Source: Laguncularia racemosa
Lineage: Eukaryota; Streptophyta; Magnoliopsida; Myrtales; Combretaceae
Length of the DNA: 64,000 bases
NCBI GenBank assembly: GCA_037954665.1
Contig: JBBMOL010000249.1
Span: forward strand, 558,001-622,000
Direction of reading: 5' to 3'
Below, in pieces: positions 44,831 to 56,289 of this stretch. The notes below the pieces were generated by a model. It ran no database searches, was not told where the DNA came from, and was given only the letters and a program-made list of their open reading frames with translations. The translations under genes were made by a program, and so were the position numbers. Every line of letters starts with the position of its first letter. Position 1 is the stretch's first letter.

Positions 44831-45435
44831 CACTACAAGAATTTTTACATTTGGTAATGTTTATTAAACATTACAGAAACTAAAGTAAACGTTGTAGAAA
44901 ATTTTTCATAATGTTTATTAAACGTCACTAATAAATGATACAAAAGGTTTTTTACGGAAAGTATTTTGTAACATTTAAAAAATAAACGTTACCAATACTA
45001 TAAACGTCACTAATGATGCAACAATAGTAACAGTTAAACATCATCAATAAGTATCTTTTTATAACGTTTAAGCATTAGTAAATGTTAACAATTTGATGCC
45101 AATATTTTTTGACAAAATGTATATTTTTAGTAACACTTAAACATCACAAAAAATATAATATTTGATAAACTTTAAACATTACTAAAAGTAAAATTTTTTA
45201 TAACATTTAAATGTCACTAATAAGTAGTTTTTTTGTAATTTTTAAATATCACAGAGCAATGATGTTTAGTAACATTTAAACGTCACAAATGAGTAATATT
45301 TGGTAACGTTTAAACATAACGAAAAGAGAATATTTGATAACATTTAAACATCACAAAAAAAATAATTGTTATTATATGATAAATCCATTTATAAATGTAA
45401 CAATTTAAACCTATAATAAAAGTGTATACAATTAC
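44831..45435 (+). mobile_element. CACTA (En/Spm) transposon terminus, interrupted by element J
   Basis: Starts with the terminal repeat CACTACAAGAATTTTT at 44831, followed by about 600 bp of subterminal repeats of the type GTAACATTTAAACGTCAC in both orientations. CACTACAAGAA and short AT-rich subterminal repeats are hallmarks of plant CACTA elements. Element J cuts it at 45435. The other end and any transposase are not in the window. Confidence 0.78.
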
Positions 45436-46163
45436 TGATGTGCCTTTGTCCAATTACAAGCACACAATGCAATTTAGGATTCGATTAAATGATACACGAT
45501 CAAAATGGAATGAACCCTAATTGAAAATGGAACCTAAAAATGGCGTGAAAAGGATAGAAAAGAAAAGAACTGATTCCTTACCAAATATTATGCACTAGTT
45601 GGAATTAGGTTTGATTTTGATGTTGATATTACGCACAACAAAATCAAAATCCACTCGCCACAAATTCTAGGAGAATTTGATAATAGTGAATGTGTGAAAG
45701 GAAGTGTCCCTCACAGTTTCAATATCTCAAAATGATAAGTGAAAATGTTTCCTCAAAACGCTAGTTAGCAAGTATTTATACTTGCTCCAATTAGGGTAAA
45801 AAAAACACAAAATTACAAATAAGCCACTTAAGTGGCCGGTTCTAAAAGTAACAAATTACAAGTACAAATAGTCTTCAAATGGTCGGTTCTTCTCTTCCAT
45901 GGAACAATTGTTGGACCGATTCTTCTTTGATTTATGTAGGTCCATGAATAACCCACAAACTGAGCTTTAGCGAGTTTATCCACTGTCTTGTAAAAATCGA
46001 CAAGTGTACCTACTAGAATGAACAACAAATATGTAATGGAAAAGAAGATACTAAAAAAATATTCTTGGGGTTTGATTATTCAAAGTGGACCTTCATTGCC
46101 AACTTTTGTAATCCCTTGGCTCTTGCTCTGGTGATAGGACCTATAGGAATTTGATTCCTATCA
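45436..46163 (-). repeat. Element J 3' LTR
   Basis: 728 bp; plus-strand ends TGATGTGCC and GATTCCTATCA. TATA palindrome AGCAAGTATTTATACTTGCT, intact, at 45767-45786. The LTR lacks the inner fossil primer motif seen in B and I. Confidence 0.85.
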
Positions 46164-46489
46164 TCTCCTCGAGTCTCAGGAAGATTTGCCCTCAAATTTG
46201 ATAGGTCTTCATGAACATCATCGGGTAAATAAAGTGATAAGTTTATAACATTACATGTAGCAAAGACTCTGTATCCTCCTAGCAAGTTATCAGTAAAAAT
46301 ATCATTGTAGTCCCCTAGTACCTGAGATACCACAGGGGGTAGTTGCTCTCACCCTTCCATCTCTAGGATATACCTCATCTACAATAAATATGATGGTCTA
46401 TCATCTACTATGGACTTTCCTAACTCAAATTGTTCCCCTAACAAGGTCTTCTTCTTCCTAGTTTTACTTATATGCCTCTGAACCTCTTG
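46076..46489 (-). pseudogene. Element J integrase C-terminal domain and tail
   Basis: Reads RYILEME, then VSQVLGDYNDIF, GGYRVFATCNVINLSLYLPD, and the tail GPITRARAKGLQKLAMKVHF, which runs into the LTR. The text lines up with the GPFQVLERINDNAYK and VSATFNV parts of the C and D integrases. This supports reading the RYILEMEE block of E-type ORFs as a remodelled integrase C-terminus. Stops near 46335 and 46380. Cut off upstream by element F. Confidence 0.7.
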
Positions 46490-46494
46490 GTCCT
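46490..46494. repeat. Presumed target-site duplication of element F (left)
   Basis: GTCCT; the right copy lies outside the window. Confidence 0.5.
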
Positions 46495-47609
46495 TGATGT
46501 GCTTAAAACCAAGATTAAGCACATACAAAACCACTTTGACAGACAAACAAACAATGTCAATCAAACTAGCTTCCAATCACATGAACAATGGCGTCAAATC
46601 TCACTACTTGTAACCAATTCCACAACACCACATGAACAAGATTGAAATGAACCAAAATGTTCAGCTTTGATACCAAAAGTTGATGTGTTTAAAAGGGGGT
46701 GTAAGCACATGTAATTGAATCAATTAACTATCACTAAAAGGACTAGATCAATTTGGATCCAAAGGCCCTAAAATTTGTGTGAACCTTAAGTATGAAATAT
46801 GATTCGATTTGTTATCTTTCAAGATAATGAAATTCACAATGATGAAATCCTCAATTGAAATCACTAAACACACTTAAAATCCCACGAGATTATTACACAA
46901 AAACAACAAGAACAAAGCCATGATCCACTTTCCCAACAAAGCCAATCTACAATTTAAAATGAAACAAAAATTGATGGTAATAACAAGTGTTAAAACCAAT
47001 CAATCTTATAACATAATGACATGATTACAAATGCAATAGAATCTGATTAAGAACAATCCAATTCAACCCTAGATATAACTCACTAGTGATGAAAAGGAAA
47101 TTACAATAAATAGAACATGATATTACTCACAAATTCACTTTGAGGCCACTCACCACAATCTTAATTTTGGGATTGAAATTGATAAGAGCAATTTTGGAAT
47201 TAGGAAACTCTAACCCTCAACACGTGAATTGTTTGTTTTTTTGAAAATTATCTAAAAGTCCCTCAAAGCCCTACTTAAGCAAGTATTTATACTTGCTCCA
47301 TTTAAGGTTAAAAAGTCCACAAAATTACAACTATGCCACTTTAGGGTGGCCGGTCTTAAAAGCACCTATTACAACCAAATAAAAGTGTCCCAAAAAAACT
47401 TACAACATAAATGATTCAAATAAATAAATTACAAGTGAAAATAGTTTTCAACATGTTAGTTCTTTAATAGGATTCGTCGGCCTAACTCATCGCTGGTTTA
47501 GGTTGGTCCATGGATAACCCACAAGCTAAGTCTTAGTGAGTGTCTCCATCGCTCTGTAAAGCTCGATAAGTGTGCCTGTTGGAATATACAATACATGAGT
47601 AATTGAAAA
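46495..47609 (-). repeat. Element F 3' LTR, U5-side part
   Basis: Starts TGATGTGCTTAAAACC. A well-kept fossil primer site GCTTTGATACCA (46664-46675) is followed by TGATGTGTTTAAAAGG at 46681, exactly where G and H LTRs end. TATA palindrome at 47278-47297. Confidence 0.86.
47605..47609. repeat. Target-site duplication of element G (left)
   Basis: GAAAA, repeated at 63254-63258. Confidence 0.88.
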
Positions 47610-47997
47610 TGATGTGCCTAAAACCAAGGTCTAAGCACATGCAAATGAACCAAAGGAACAACTTCAACTCTCAAAATCAAAACCGGTTCAAAAGGGTAAA
47701 AATTGTGTGAACCCTAGTGACAATGTAATGAGATCCAAATACTCAATGATGCAATTACAATTCCATAAGGATAATTTCTTCCAACATAACACTAGTCACC
47801 TGTAAATCCACGTGAATAATACATAAGAACAATAAATTTTCAACTCAAAGATCCCCTTTTCACCAAATACAAATCATGGTTCAAAATTAAGTACAATTGA
47901 TGGTAAACAACAAATGCTCAATACCAATTAACTAGGAAATAACAACTTGATTACAAATGTAATCAAATGATATCAAGAAGATTTCAATCTAACACTA
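47610..47997 (-). repeat. Element G 3' LTR, U5-side part
   Basis: 388 bp starting TGATGTGCCTAAAACC, interrupted by element D at 47997 and resuming at 54704. Confidence 0.88.
47993..47997. repeat. Target-site duplication of element D (left), one mismatch
   Basis: CACTA here, CCCTA at 54699-54703. The intact site in the other G LTR (near 62600) reads CCCTA, so the left copy has mutated. Confidence 0.8.
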
Positions 47998-48806
47998 TGA
48001 TGAGATCTATGATGAGAGCCAAGCCAGAAGATGGAATGTGGATCCTCTTGAAGTGCCACCTGGACCGATTACAAGAAATCGAGCGAAACGATTCAAGGAA
48101 GCACTTAACGGGTTGATAAAGGATGTCCATGAAGCCGGAAAGGATTGGAGCAATCATGAAGTTAGAAAGGATTAGAACAACCATGGGAAGACCCTTGCTC
48201 TTGTACAAGTCATACCGGATATGGGGTGAAGAGGGCGTGACTTTTCAAGGCACGGCCGTGTAGGAGCCTCAAGGTTAGACAGAATCATGCACGGCCATAC
48301 ACACGGCTAAAAGGCACGGCCGTGTATGGTGTCAAGAATTTCCACAGAATCATATACGGCCAAAGTACATGACCAAAGCACATGGCCGTGTATCCGATGC
48401 TGGCCTTGTTTTTTTATTTTTACGCACTTATTGAAGTGACGTTGTTTTGGACCTTTATTGTTGCGAATTGTAAACCCTAATATAAAGCTCCTAGGGTGTA
48501 GAACATTTAGAAAATAGAAGATACAACATTGAAAGTTTGAAAACACTTTGAGAGAATTCCTCTCTTGTTTATTTAAAGAACTAATCTAGAACTTATCGGA
48601 TTTTATTTCCGTGGCGTTCATCCCGATTGTGGCATCTTCATATTATACGAATGTTCTTGTCTCGCTTATAGACAACGGGTCACGATTTCCACTTGAGGGT
48701 GTTTTGCATCTTAGGTAACGAATTCCGAACGTATTGGTATTGGGTTTCATCACACGTTGGTGTGGTTCGTATCAGTTAGGAATCCAATCAAACCGATCTC
48801 GCATCA
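47998..48806 (+). repeat. Element D 5' LTR
   Basis: 809 bp, TGATGAGATC to CTCGCATCA. TATAAAG box at 48481. GGCACGGCCGTGTA palindromes at about 48250 and 48314 and a decayed copy near 48380. The first 230 bp keep the tail reading frame (RNRAKRFKEALNGLIKDV). Confidence 0.92.
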
Positions 48807-48809
48807 GTT

Positions 48810-48821
48810 TGGTATCAGAGC
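48810..48821 (+). promoter_or_regulatory. Primer-binding site (initiator tRNA-Met), element D
   Basis: TGGTATCAGAGC, three bases after the LTR, perfect 12-base match. Confidence 0.9.
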
Positions 48822-49293
48822 TTAGGTTTGTCAAAACATCAGTTCGGTTTGAGGAAGGTAACATCAAAACCCTAACTCCAATCGTTCATATCAATTGTTA
48901 GTATTTAATTTCATAGTATTAATTGTCTATTGAAATTGTAGTATCTACTATTCAATTTTGTTACAAAAAAAGAAGAAGGAAGAATCACGACACAAAAAAA
49001 AGGAACGTGATCAAGAGCAACAACAAAGACAAAAAAAAAAAAATTCAGAAAGAAAAAAGAGGAAATTTACGAACCCTAGAGTTGTTTTGAATTCTACGGA
49101 AGGGAATTAGTGTAGTTTGGGTTAGTTCCAAGAGAATTGAGAAGAGGAATTGGCAAGTCGATATCATCATTGTTTGTGAGAATACACGAGTGACTATGTG
49201 ATATCATCATTTGAGCGAAACATGTAAGGGAGTGTATCGTGAGGTTTAATCATATATATATTTCTGTTAGTACTAATCTTTTCTGCAGGAACT

Positions 49294-50388
49294 ATGTCGA
49301 GGCAACATTCTCCTGAAAGTGAGAGGGGAAGGTTTGATGCTCGGTTAGTAATTGAGGCATTGAGGGGTGAGATGAAGAGAATGTTTCAAGAGGGGATGGA
49401 ACAAATTCATCAAACGGTAGAGTAAAGACTAGAGCAATCTACAAACGTCTTCCAAGGGCATAAGAGGGAGAGTCGTTTTAGGAGAGTACAAAGGGGTGGA
49501 GATGAAATGTCGGAAGATGAATTTGATGAGCCTTCTGTCGGGAATTATAGAGGATATAGTAGTCGGAATAGAGGAACTAGGGATTGGGAAGATAGAGGAG
49601 ATAGGAATAGAGAGGATAATCAATTGAGTAGCATAAAGATGAAGATTCCTCCTTTCCAAGGGAAGAATGATCCCGAGGCGTACTTAGAGTGGGAGAAGAA
49701 GGTAGAGATGGTGTTTAATTGTCATAACTATAGTGGGAGAAAGAAAGTGAAACTTGCTGCCATTGAGTTCTCGGATTATGCTATAGTGTGGTGGGATCAA
49801 TTAATGTTGAATAGAAGAAGGAATGGCGAGCCACCTATTGAGTCTTGGGAAGAGATGAAGAGAGTGATGAAGAAGCGGTTTGTGCCTGCGTATTACTATC
49901 GTGAATTGCACAACAAATTGCAAACTCTTAAGCAGGGAAGCCGAAGTATGGATGAGTATTTCAAAGAGATGGAAGTTACTATGACCAGGGCGAATGTAGA
50001 GGAGGATAGAGAGGCTACTATGGCTAGGTTTCTTGCGGAATTGAATAGAGAAATTCAAAATGTTGTTGAATTGCAGCATTATGTAGAATTGGAGGATATG
50101 GTTCATATGGCTATAAAGGTTGAGAACCAACACAAGAGGAAAGGCAGTAGTACTGGACGGTTTCAACAGGGTACTGGTTCATCCACTTGGAAGACTAACC
50201 AATGGAAGAAGGAAGAAAAGCCTTTACCCACTAAACCAAAAGGAGAGTAGAGGCAAGCGGGTTCTACTCCTGATAATCAAGGTAACCCTGATTCTTCTAC
50301 TTCTAGAAATCGTGACATTAGATGTTTTAAATGCCAAGGTAGAGGCCATATTGCTAGTCAATGTCCAAATAGGCGTGTGATGATGGTG
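49294..50388 (+). pseudogene. Element D gag
   Basis: ATG at 49294 (MSRQHSPESERGRF). TAA at 49423 and TAG at 50248 are the only stops before the knuckle. Capsid text: IKMKIPPFQGKNDPEAYLEW, VEMVFNCHNYSGRKKVKLAA, VWWDQLMLNRRRN, YYYRELHNKLQTLKQGSRS, EEDREATMARFLAELNREIQ. CCHC zinc knuckle CFKCQGRGHIASQC near 50320-50360. A frameshift follows at about 50385. It would package element RNA. Confidence 0.9.
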
Positions 50389-51447
50389 AGTATGAGACTT
50401 AGGGGGATACTGAAGAAGATGATATGCCTCCATTAGAGGACGCTAGTGATGATGAGGAGCCTGCAATAGGGAGGTTAGTGGCAGTAGTGAAGCGAGCTTT
50501 GAATGAGTAGGTGAAGGAAGAGGAGGAGGTGCAAAGAGAGAATATATTTCATACTAGATGTTATCTAGGAGATCATATTTGCAGTTTGATCATTGATGGA
50601 GGAAGTTGCACCAATGTGGTGAGTAATTTTATTATTGAGAGGCTGGGACTCAAAACTATTAGACACCCTAGTCCATATAAATTGTAGTGGTTGAATGATA
50701 GTGGCGAGACTAAGGTGAGTAAGCAAGCCTTGATTGCTTTTCACATTGGTAGGTATGAGGATGAGGTGTTATGCGATGTAGTGCTAATGCAAGCATGTCA
50801 TGTGTTGTTGGGGAGGCCATGGCAATTTGATAGGAAGGTTATTCATGATGGCTTTTCTAACAAGTATATGCTTGTTCACCAGGGGAAAAGCTTTAATCTT
50901 AAACCTTTAACACCTAAACAGGTGTATGAGGATCAGTTGCAGCTACAATAGTCTTTTGCAAAAGGTGAGTGAAAAGCAGAGGGAGAGTGAGAGAGCAAAA
51001 GACAGTGAGAAAGAAAAGGAATGCAAAAGTCAATATCAAAAGGAAAAAGAGAGGAAGGCTGGAAAGAGTGTGAGAGACCAAGTTGAAGGGGAATCAACTT
51101 TGGTGGTGAGTGAAAAGGAGAGTGCAGCCTTGCAAAAGGAGAGTTGTGTGGCAAGAGCGAGTGTAGTAAGAAGAGCGTTAGTGATGAGGCAACCTATGTT
51201 GTTGCTGGTTTTTAAAGAAACTTGTTTGACTACTAACGAACTATCTAACTCTTTGCCTAGTGTGGTTGTGTCTATTGTGCAGGACTTTGAAGATGTCTTC
51301 CCTAAGGAGATTCCAAAGGGATTACCACCTATTTGTGGTATTGAGCACTGGATTGACCTTGTACCCGGAGCATCGATTCCAAACAAGCTAGCTTATAAGA
51401 GCAATCCGAAGGAGATGAAGGAACTCCAAAGCAGGTCGATGAATTAA
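50389..51447 (+). pseudogene. Element D protease, linker and RT start
   Basis: Acidic stretch, then FHTRCYLGDHICSLIIDGGS (active site D-G-G, usual for this lineage) and CHVLLGRPWQFDRKVIHDGF. TAG stops at 50508 and 50685 fall at Gln positions. After a stop near 50950, another frame carries a Lys/Glu-rich linker (EKQRESERAKDSEKEKE) and RT opening DFEDVFPKEIPKGLPPI. It is broken into three frames. Confidence 0.85.
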
Positions 51448-52835
51448 TGGAGAAGGGGTACGTGAGAGAAAGCATGAGTCCATGTGCAGTGCGTGTGATT
51501 TTGGTGCCTAAGAAGGATGGGTCATGGAGAATGTGTGTTGAGTACCACGCCATTAACAACATCACGGTAAAGTATCGTCATCCCATTCCTCGCTTAGATG
51601 ACATGTTAGATGAGTTACATGGGTCTAGTGTCTTTTCCAAAATTGATCTGAAAAGTGGATATCACCAAATTAGAATGAAAGAAGGTGATGAATGGAAAAC
51701 CGCATTCAAAACGAAATATGGATTATATGAGTGGTTAGTAATGCCTTTCGATTTAACTAACACACCTAGTTCTTTTATGAGACTTATGAACCATGTTTTG
51801 AGAACTTTTATTGGCAAATTTGTGGTTGTCTATTTTGATGATACTCTCATTTACAACAAGAGTTTGGAAGACCATATAGCCCACTTGAGGGATGTTTTAG
51901 AAGTGCTTCGAAAGGAGCAATTATATGCTAACCTCAAGAAGTGCACTTTTTGCACAGACAAACTTATGTTTCTTGGTTTTGTTGTTAGTGCACAAGGAAT
52001 ACAGGTTGATGAAGAAAAGGTTCGTGTGATCCAAGAATGGCCTAGTTCAACCAATGTAAGTAATGTGCGGAGTTTCCATGGACTAGCGAGCTTTTACAGG
52101 AGATTTGTGAAGGATTTCAGCACCATTGCAGCACCACTAACTGAGGTAATTAAGAAGAACGTGGGGTTTAGATGGGAAGAGCAACAAGAGAAGGCCTTTC
52201 AGACGCTTAAAAATAAGCTGACTCAGGCTCCATTACTTGCTTTACCTAACTTTGCTAAAACGTTTGAAATTGAGTGTGATGCTTCAGGATTAGGTATTGG
52301 AGCAATGTTTATGCAGGAGAGAAGGCCAATTGCATTCTTTAGTGAGAAGCTAAGTGGGGCAACCTTGAACTACCCTACTTATGACAAGGAGTTATACGCA
52401 TTGGTTCGAGCCCTGGAGACGTGGCAACACTATCTTTGGCCAAAAGAGGTCGTGATCCACACTAATCATGAATCCTTGAAGTACTTGAAGGGGCAACATA
52501 AGCTGAACAAAAGGCATGCTCGTTGGGTGGAGTTCATCGAAACATTTCCATATGTCATCCACTACAAGCAGGGTAAAGAGAATGTCGTTGCTGATGCACT
52601 TTCTAGAAGGTATGCTCTTATCTCTACTCTTAGTTCTAGACTGCTTGGTTTTGAGCACATTAAGGAATTGTATGCTACTGATCGAGATTTTTGTGAAGAG
52701 TATGTGCATTGTGAGAACAGTGGTCATGGTAAATTTTATAAACAAGAAGGATTCTTGTTTAGGGAGAGTAAACTATGCATTCCAATTTATTCCTTAAGAG
52801 AATTACTAGTGAGGGAGTCTCATGGAGGAGGTTAA
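51447..52835 (+). CDS. Element D reverse transcriptase-RNase H block (open, 462 codons)
   Basis: Open frame covering most of RT and all RNase H: RMCVEYHAINNI, HPIPRLDDMLDEL, SKIDLKSGYHQIRMKEGDEW, catalytic YFDD (51831-51842), FLGFVV, VRSFHGLASFYRRFVKDFS. RNase H: FEIECDASGLGIGAMFMQ, YPTYDKELYALVRALETW, GKENVVADALSRRY. Odd residues: FDLTNTP instead of FGLTNAP in RT, and HTNHES instead of HTDHES in RNase H (codon 52464-52466), which removes a catalytic Asp. Both are G-to-A type changes. The first residues of RT lie in another frame, so this is part of a pol pseudogene despite its length. Confidence 0.85.
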   Translation: MEKGYVRESMSPCAVRVILVPKKDGSWRMCVEYHAINNITVKYRHPIPRLDDMLDELHGSSVFSKIDLKSGYHQIRMKEGDEWKTAFKTKYGLYEWLVMPFDLTNTPSSFMRLMNHVLRTFIGKFVVVYFDDTLIYNKSLEDHIAHLRDVLEVLRKEQLYANLKKCTFCTDKLMFLGFVVSAQGIQVDEEKVRVIQEWPSSTNVSNVRSFHGLASFYRRFVKDFSTIAAPLTEVIKKNVGFRWEEQQEKAFQTLKNKLTQAPLLALPNFAKTFEIECDASGLGIGAMFMQERRPIAFFSEKLSGATLNYPTYDKELYALVRALETWQHYLWPKEVVIHTNHESLKYLKGQHKLNKRHARWVEFIETFPYVIHYKQGKENVVADALSRRYALISTLSSRLLGFEHIKELYATDRDFCEEYVHCENSGHGKFYKQEGFLFRESKLCIPIYSLRELLVRESHGGG

Positions 52836-54120
52836 ATGGGACATTTTGGAGTAGCTAAAACCTTAGGGGTATTGCAGGAACACTTCTATTCGCCTCACAT
52901 GAAACGAGATGTTGAGAGGATTTGTGAGCAATGTGTCACTTGTAAGCAAGAAAAATCTAGAGTCCAACCTCAAGGTCTTTATACCCCACTTCCCATTCCT
53001 CATGAGCCTTGGGTAGATATTTCCATGGATTTTGTGTTAGGATTACCCAGGTCTAGGCATGGTCGAGATTCTATTTTTGTAGTTGTGGATAGGTTTTCTA
53101 AGATGGCACATTTCATTCCTTGTCACAAAATAGATGATGCTTGCAATATTGCTAATTTGTTCTTTAGGGAAGTTGTGAGATTGCATGGTATGCCTAGAAC
53201 AATCGTATTGGATAGAGATGCTAAGTTCTTGAGCTACTTCTGGAAGACCTTGTACGCTAAGTTAGGAACTAAGTTATTGTTTTCTACTACTTGTCATCCA
53301 CAGACTGATGGTCAAACTGAGGTAGTAAATCGAACTTTATCTACTTTGTTGAGGGCTATAATTAAAAAGAATATTAAAAGTTGGGAGGATTGTTTGCCGC
53401 ATGTTGAATTTGCCTATAACCGTACAGTGCATTCTGCTACTAAATTTACTCCTTTTGAAATTGTGTATGGTTTTAATCCACTAACTCCTTTGGATTTATC
53501 ACCTTTGCCTATTTCTGAGTATGTTAATCTAGATGGCAAGAAGAAAGCATAATTTGTTAAACAGATCCATGAGAAGGTAAGGCTAAACATTGAGAGAAGA
53601 ACGGAGCATTATGTGAAATAAGCCAACAAGGGTCGTCGACAAGTTGTTTTTGAACCTCGAGATTGGGTTTGGGTTCACATGCGCAAAGAGTGGTTTCCTA
53701 TGCAGCGTCGATCTAAACTACTTCCTAGAGGCGATGGACCATTTCAAATTCTTGAGCGCATCAATGATAATGCATACAAGATAGATTTGCCTGGTGAGTA
53801 TCAAGTAAGTGCTACGTTTAATGTTACTCATCTGAGTCCTTTTGATGCAGGCGATGATTTAAGGACAAATCCTTTTCAAGAGGAGGGGAATGATGAGATC
53901 TATGATGAGAGCCAAGCTAGAAGATGGAATGTGGATCCTCTTGAAGTGCCACCTGGACCGATTACAAGAAATCGAGCGAAATGATTCAAGGAAGCACTTA
54001 ACGGGTTGATAAAGGATGTCCATGAAGCCGGAAAGCATTGGAGCAATCATGAAGTTGGAAAGGAATGGAACAACCATGGGAAGACCCTTGCTCTTGTACA
54101 AGTCATACCAGATATGGGGT
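52836..54120 (+). pseudogene. Element D integrase with LTR-encoded tail
   Basis: Separated from RNase H by one TAA. Zinc domain MGHFGVAKTLGVLQEHFY and CEQCVTCKQEKS; core Asp in DISMDFVLGLPRS, second in VLDRDAKFLSYF, Glu in TDGQTEVVNR. After stops near 53550 and 53620 the C-terminal domain reads GDGPFQILERINDNAYKIDL and QVSATFNVTHLSPFDAGDD. The frame crosses the polypurine tract into the LTR: GPITRNRAK, TGA in place of CGA, FKEALNGLIKDV, stop at about 54118. No chromodomain. Confidence 0.88.
53876..53890 (+). promoter_or_regulatory. Polypurine tract, element D
   Basis: Purine-rich CAAGAGGAGGGGAA segment directly before the 3' LTR, within the integrase C-terminal frame. Confidence 0.8.
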
Positions 54121-54698
54121 GAAGAGGGCGTGTTTTTTCAAGGCACGGCCGTATAGGAGTCTCAAGGTTACACAGAATCATACATGGCCATACACACAGT
54201 TAAAAGGCACGGCCGTGTATGGTGTCAAGAATTTCCACAGAATCATACACGGTCGTGTATCCGACGCCGGCCTTGTTTTGTTATTTTTACGCACTTATTG
54301 AAGTGACGTCGTTTTGGACCTTTATTGTTGCGAATTGTAAACCCTAATATAAAGCTCCTAGGGTTTAGAACATTAAGAAAATAGAAGATACAACATTGAA
54401 AGTTTGAAAACACTTTGAGAGAATTCCTCTCTTGGTTCTTTAAAGAACTAATCTAGAACTTATCGGATTTTATTTCCGTGGCGTTCATCCCGACTTATCA
54501 ATCGGTCTTTCATCCCGATTGTGGCGTCTTCATATTATACCAAGGTTCTTGTCTCGCTTATAGACATCGGGTCGCGGTTTCCACTTGAGGGTGTTTTGCA
54601 TCTTAAGTAACGAATTCCGAACGTATTGGTATTGGGTTTCATCACATGTTGGCGTGGTTCATATCAGTTAGGAATCCGATCAAACCGATCTCGCATCA
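53891..54698 (+). repeat. Element D 3' LTR
   Basis: 808 bp. It differs from the 5' LTR by small indels: one CACGGCC-containing piece is shorter here, and a TTATCAATCGGTCTTTCATC piece near 54495 is absent from the 5' LTR. Confidence 0.92.
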
Positions 54699-54703
54699 CC
54701 CTA

Positions 54704-55351
54704 GATGTGACTCACTAGAGATGAAATGAAACACAATAATAAGAGATTGATATTACTCACAATTTCAAGTGTTGCACTCGCCACAATTTCAACTCTTGGG
54801 ATTGAAATTAATAAGAGTCTAATGAAAATTAGGAGAACCCTAATCCTCACAAAAAATTGTATGTCAAATCTGAAAAATGGCCTCGTCAAACCTTACTTTA
54901 AGCAAGTATTTATACTTGCTCCCTTTAGGGTTAGAAAATACACAAAATTACAACTATGCCACTTTTAGGGTGGCCGGTCCTAAAACTCAATTACAACCAA
55001 ATAAAAGTGTCCTAAAATGATTACAATATAAATAGTCCAAGTAAATAACAAATATATAAAAATTAGTCTTCAAGATGCTAGCTCTTCCATAGGATTCGTC
55101 GGCCCAACTCATCACCGGTTTAGGTCGGTCCACGGATAACCTACAAGCTAAGTTTTAGTGAGTTTGTCCATCACCATGTTAAGCTTGATAAGTGTGACTA
55201 TTTGAATATATAATACATGAATAAGATAAAAGAGGTTAGTAAACGAATAATTCTAGGGTCGATTTGCTCAAAATGGGCCCTCATCACCAAGATTCGAAAT
55301 CCTTTGGTTCTTGCCTTAATGATAGGTCTTGTCGGATTTTGATTCCTATCA
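54704..55351 (-). repeat. Element G 3' LTR, main part
   Basis: Rest of the LTR after element D, ending GATTCCTATCA. TATA palindrome intact at 54901-54920 (AGCAAGTATTTATACTTGCT). The LTR carries the end of the G ORF. Confidence 0.9.
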
Positions 55352-56284
55352 TCTCCTTGGCCCTCAAAAAGATTTGTCTTCAAATCTGGCAGATAAAGTG
55401 CAGTAGAGACTCTGTTTTCTCTTAGCAATCCATTTGAAGAAGTATCTCTATAGAATCCCAATACCTGAAATACCATAGCTGGTGATTGTTTTCTCTCCTC
55501 CATTTCTAGGATGTATCTCATCTATAACACAAATAATGCTCCATTATCCACTAAAGTCGCCCCTGTATCAACTTGTTCCACTGAAACCGTTTTCTCCTTT
55601 TCTAACTCATCTATATGTCACTAATCCTCATGGTCTTCTAATGGTTGGCCTAATTGCTCATTTCCTTCTGAAACCACTGAAGGTGAACACAACTGTCTCT
55701 GAGCAGTCTGGCTCTCTGATGATAAGCTCATCTAACTCTGACCCTCAAAATCCTCTAATGGTTTACTCAACTGCTCATGAGCCTCTAGTACCTCTGAATG
55801 TGAACACAACTGCCCTTGAACAGTTTTTTCCTCTAATGATCTGCTCATCTGACCTTATTCATCAAGATCCTCTGAAGGTTGGTACATTTGTGACCGACAA
55901 ATTTTATGCTCTAAAGGTTGGTTCAACTGCTCATGGCCTACTGATGGTCTACTGATTTGTTGCTGAACCCTTTGAACCTCTAAAGGCGACATCAGATTCA
56001 GAATAATTTGTTTTCCATCCTTTTGGAATACATAAGTATTCTTGAAGCCATCATGTAAGACCTTCATGTCATATAACCAAGGCTTGCCAAGCAATATATG
56101 GGATGTACACATAGGTAGAATATCATACTCGATTTCATCACAGTATTTATCCCCTACACTGAAAGGTACCCTTGCTCTTTGGGTCACATGTAAACTCCCT
56201 TGTTCACTAAGCCAATGCAATTTATACGGCTCAGGATGTGGAGTAGTGGTAAGTTTTAGCTTCGATACTAACGATGCGACTACT

Positions 56285-56289
56285 ACATT
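56285..56289. repeat. Target-site duplication of element H (left)
   Basis: ACATT, repeated exactly at 60483-60487. Confidence 0.92.

Larger units (their letters stand above)
47998..54698 (+). mobile_element. Element D: full-length CRM-type Ty3/gypsy, few breaks
   Basis: 6.7-kb plus-strand element with all domains: LTRs 47998-48806 and 53891-54698, primer site 48810, gag, protease, RT-RNase H, integrase, polypurine tract 53876-53890. Far better preserved than C: a handful of stops and a few frame changes. It is the best candidate in the window for the type of partner that could move B, I, E, A, F, G and H, though this copy is itself dead. Confidence 0.94.

Noticed and set aside
54701..54968. 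Repeated 60-80 codon frames shared by 54701-54968 and 62603-62870
   Set aside because: Same reason: the two LTRs of element G. No independent gene signal.
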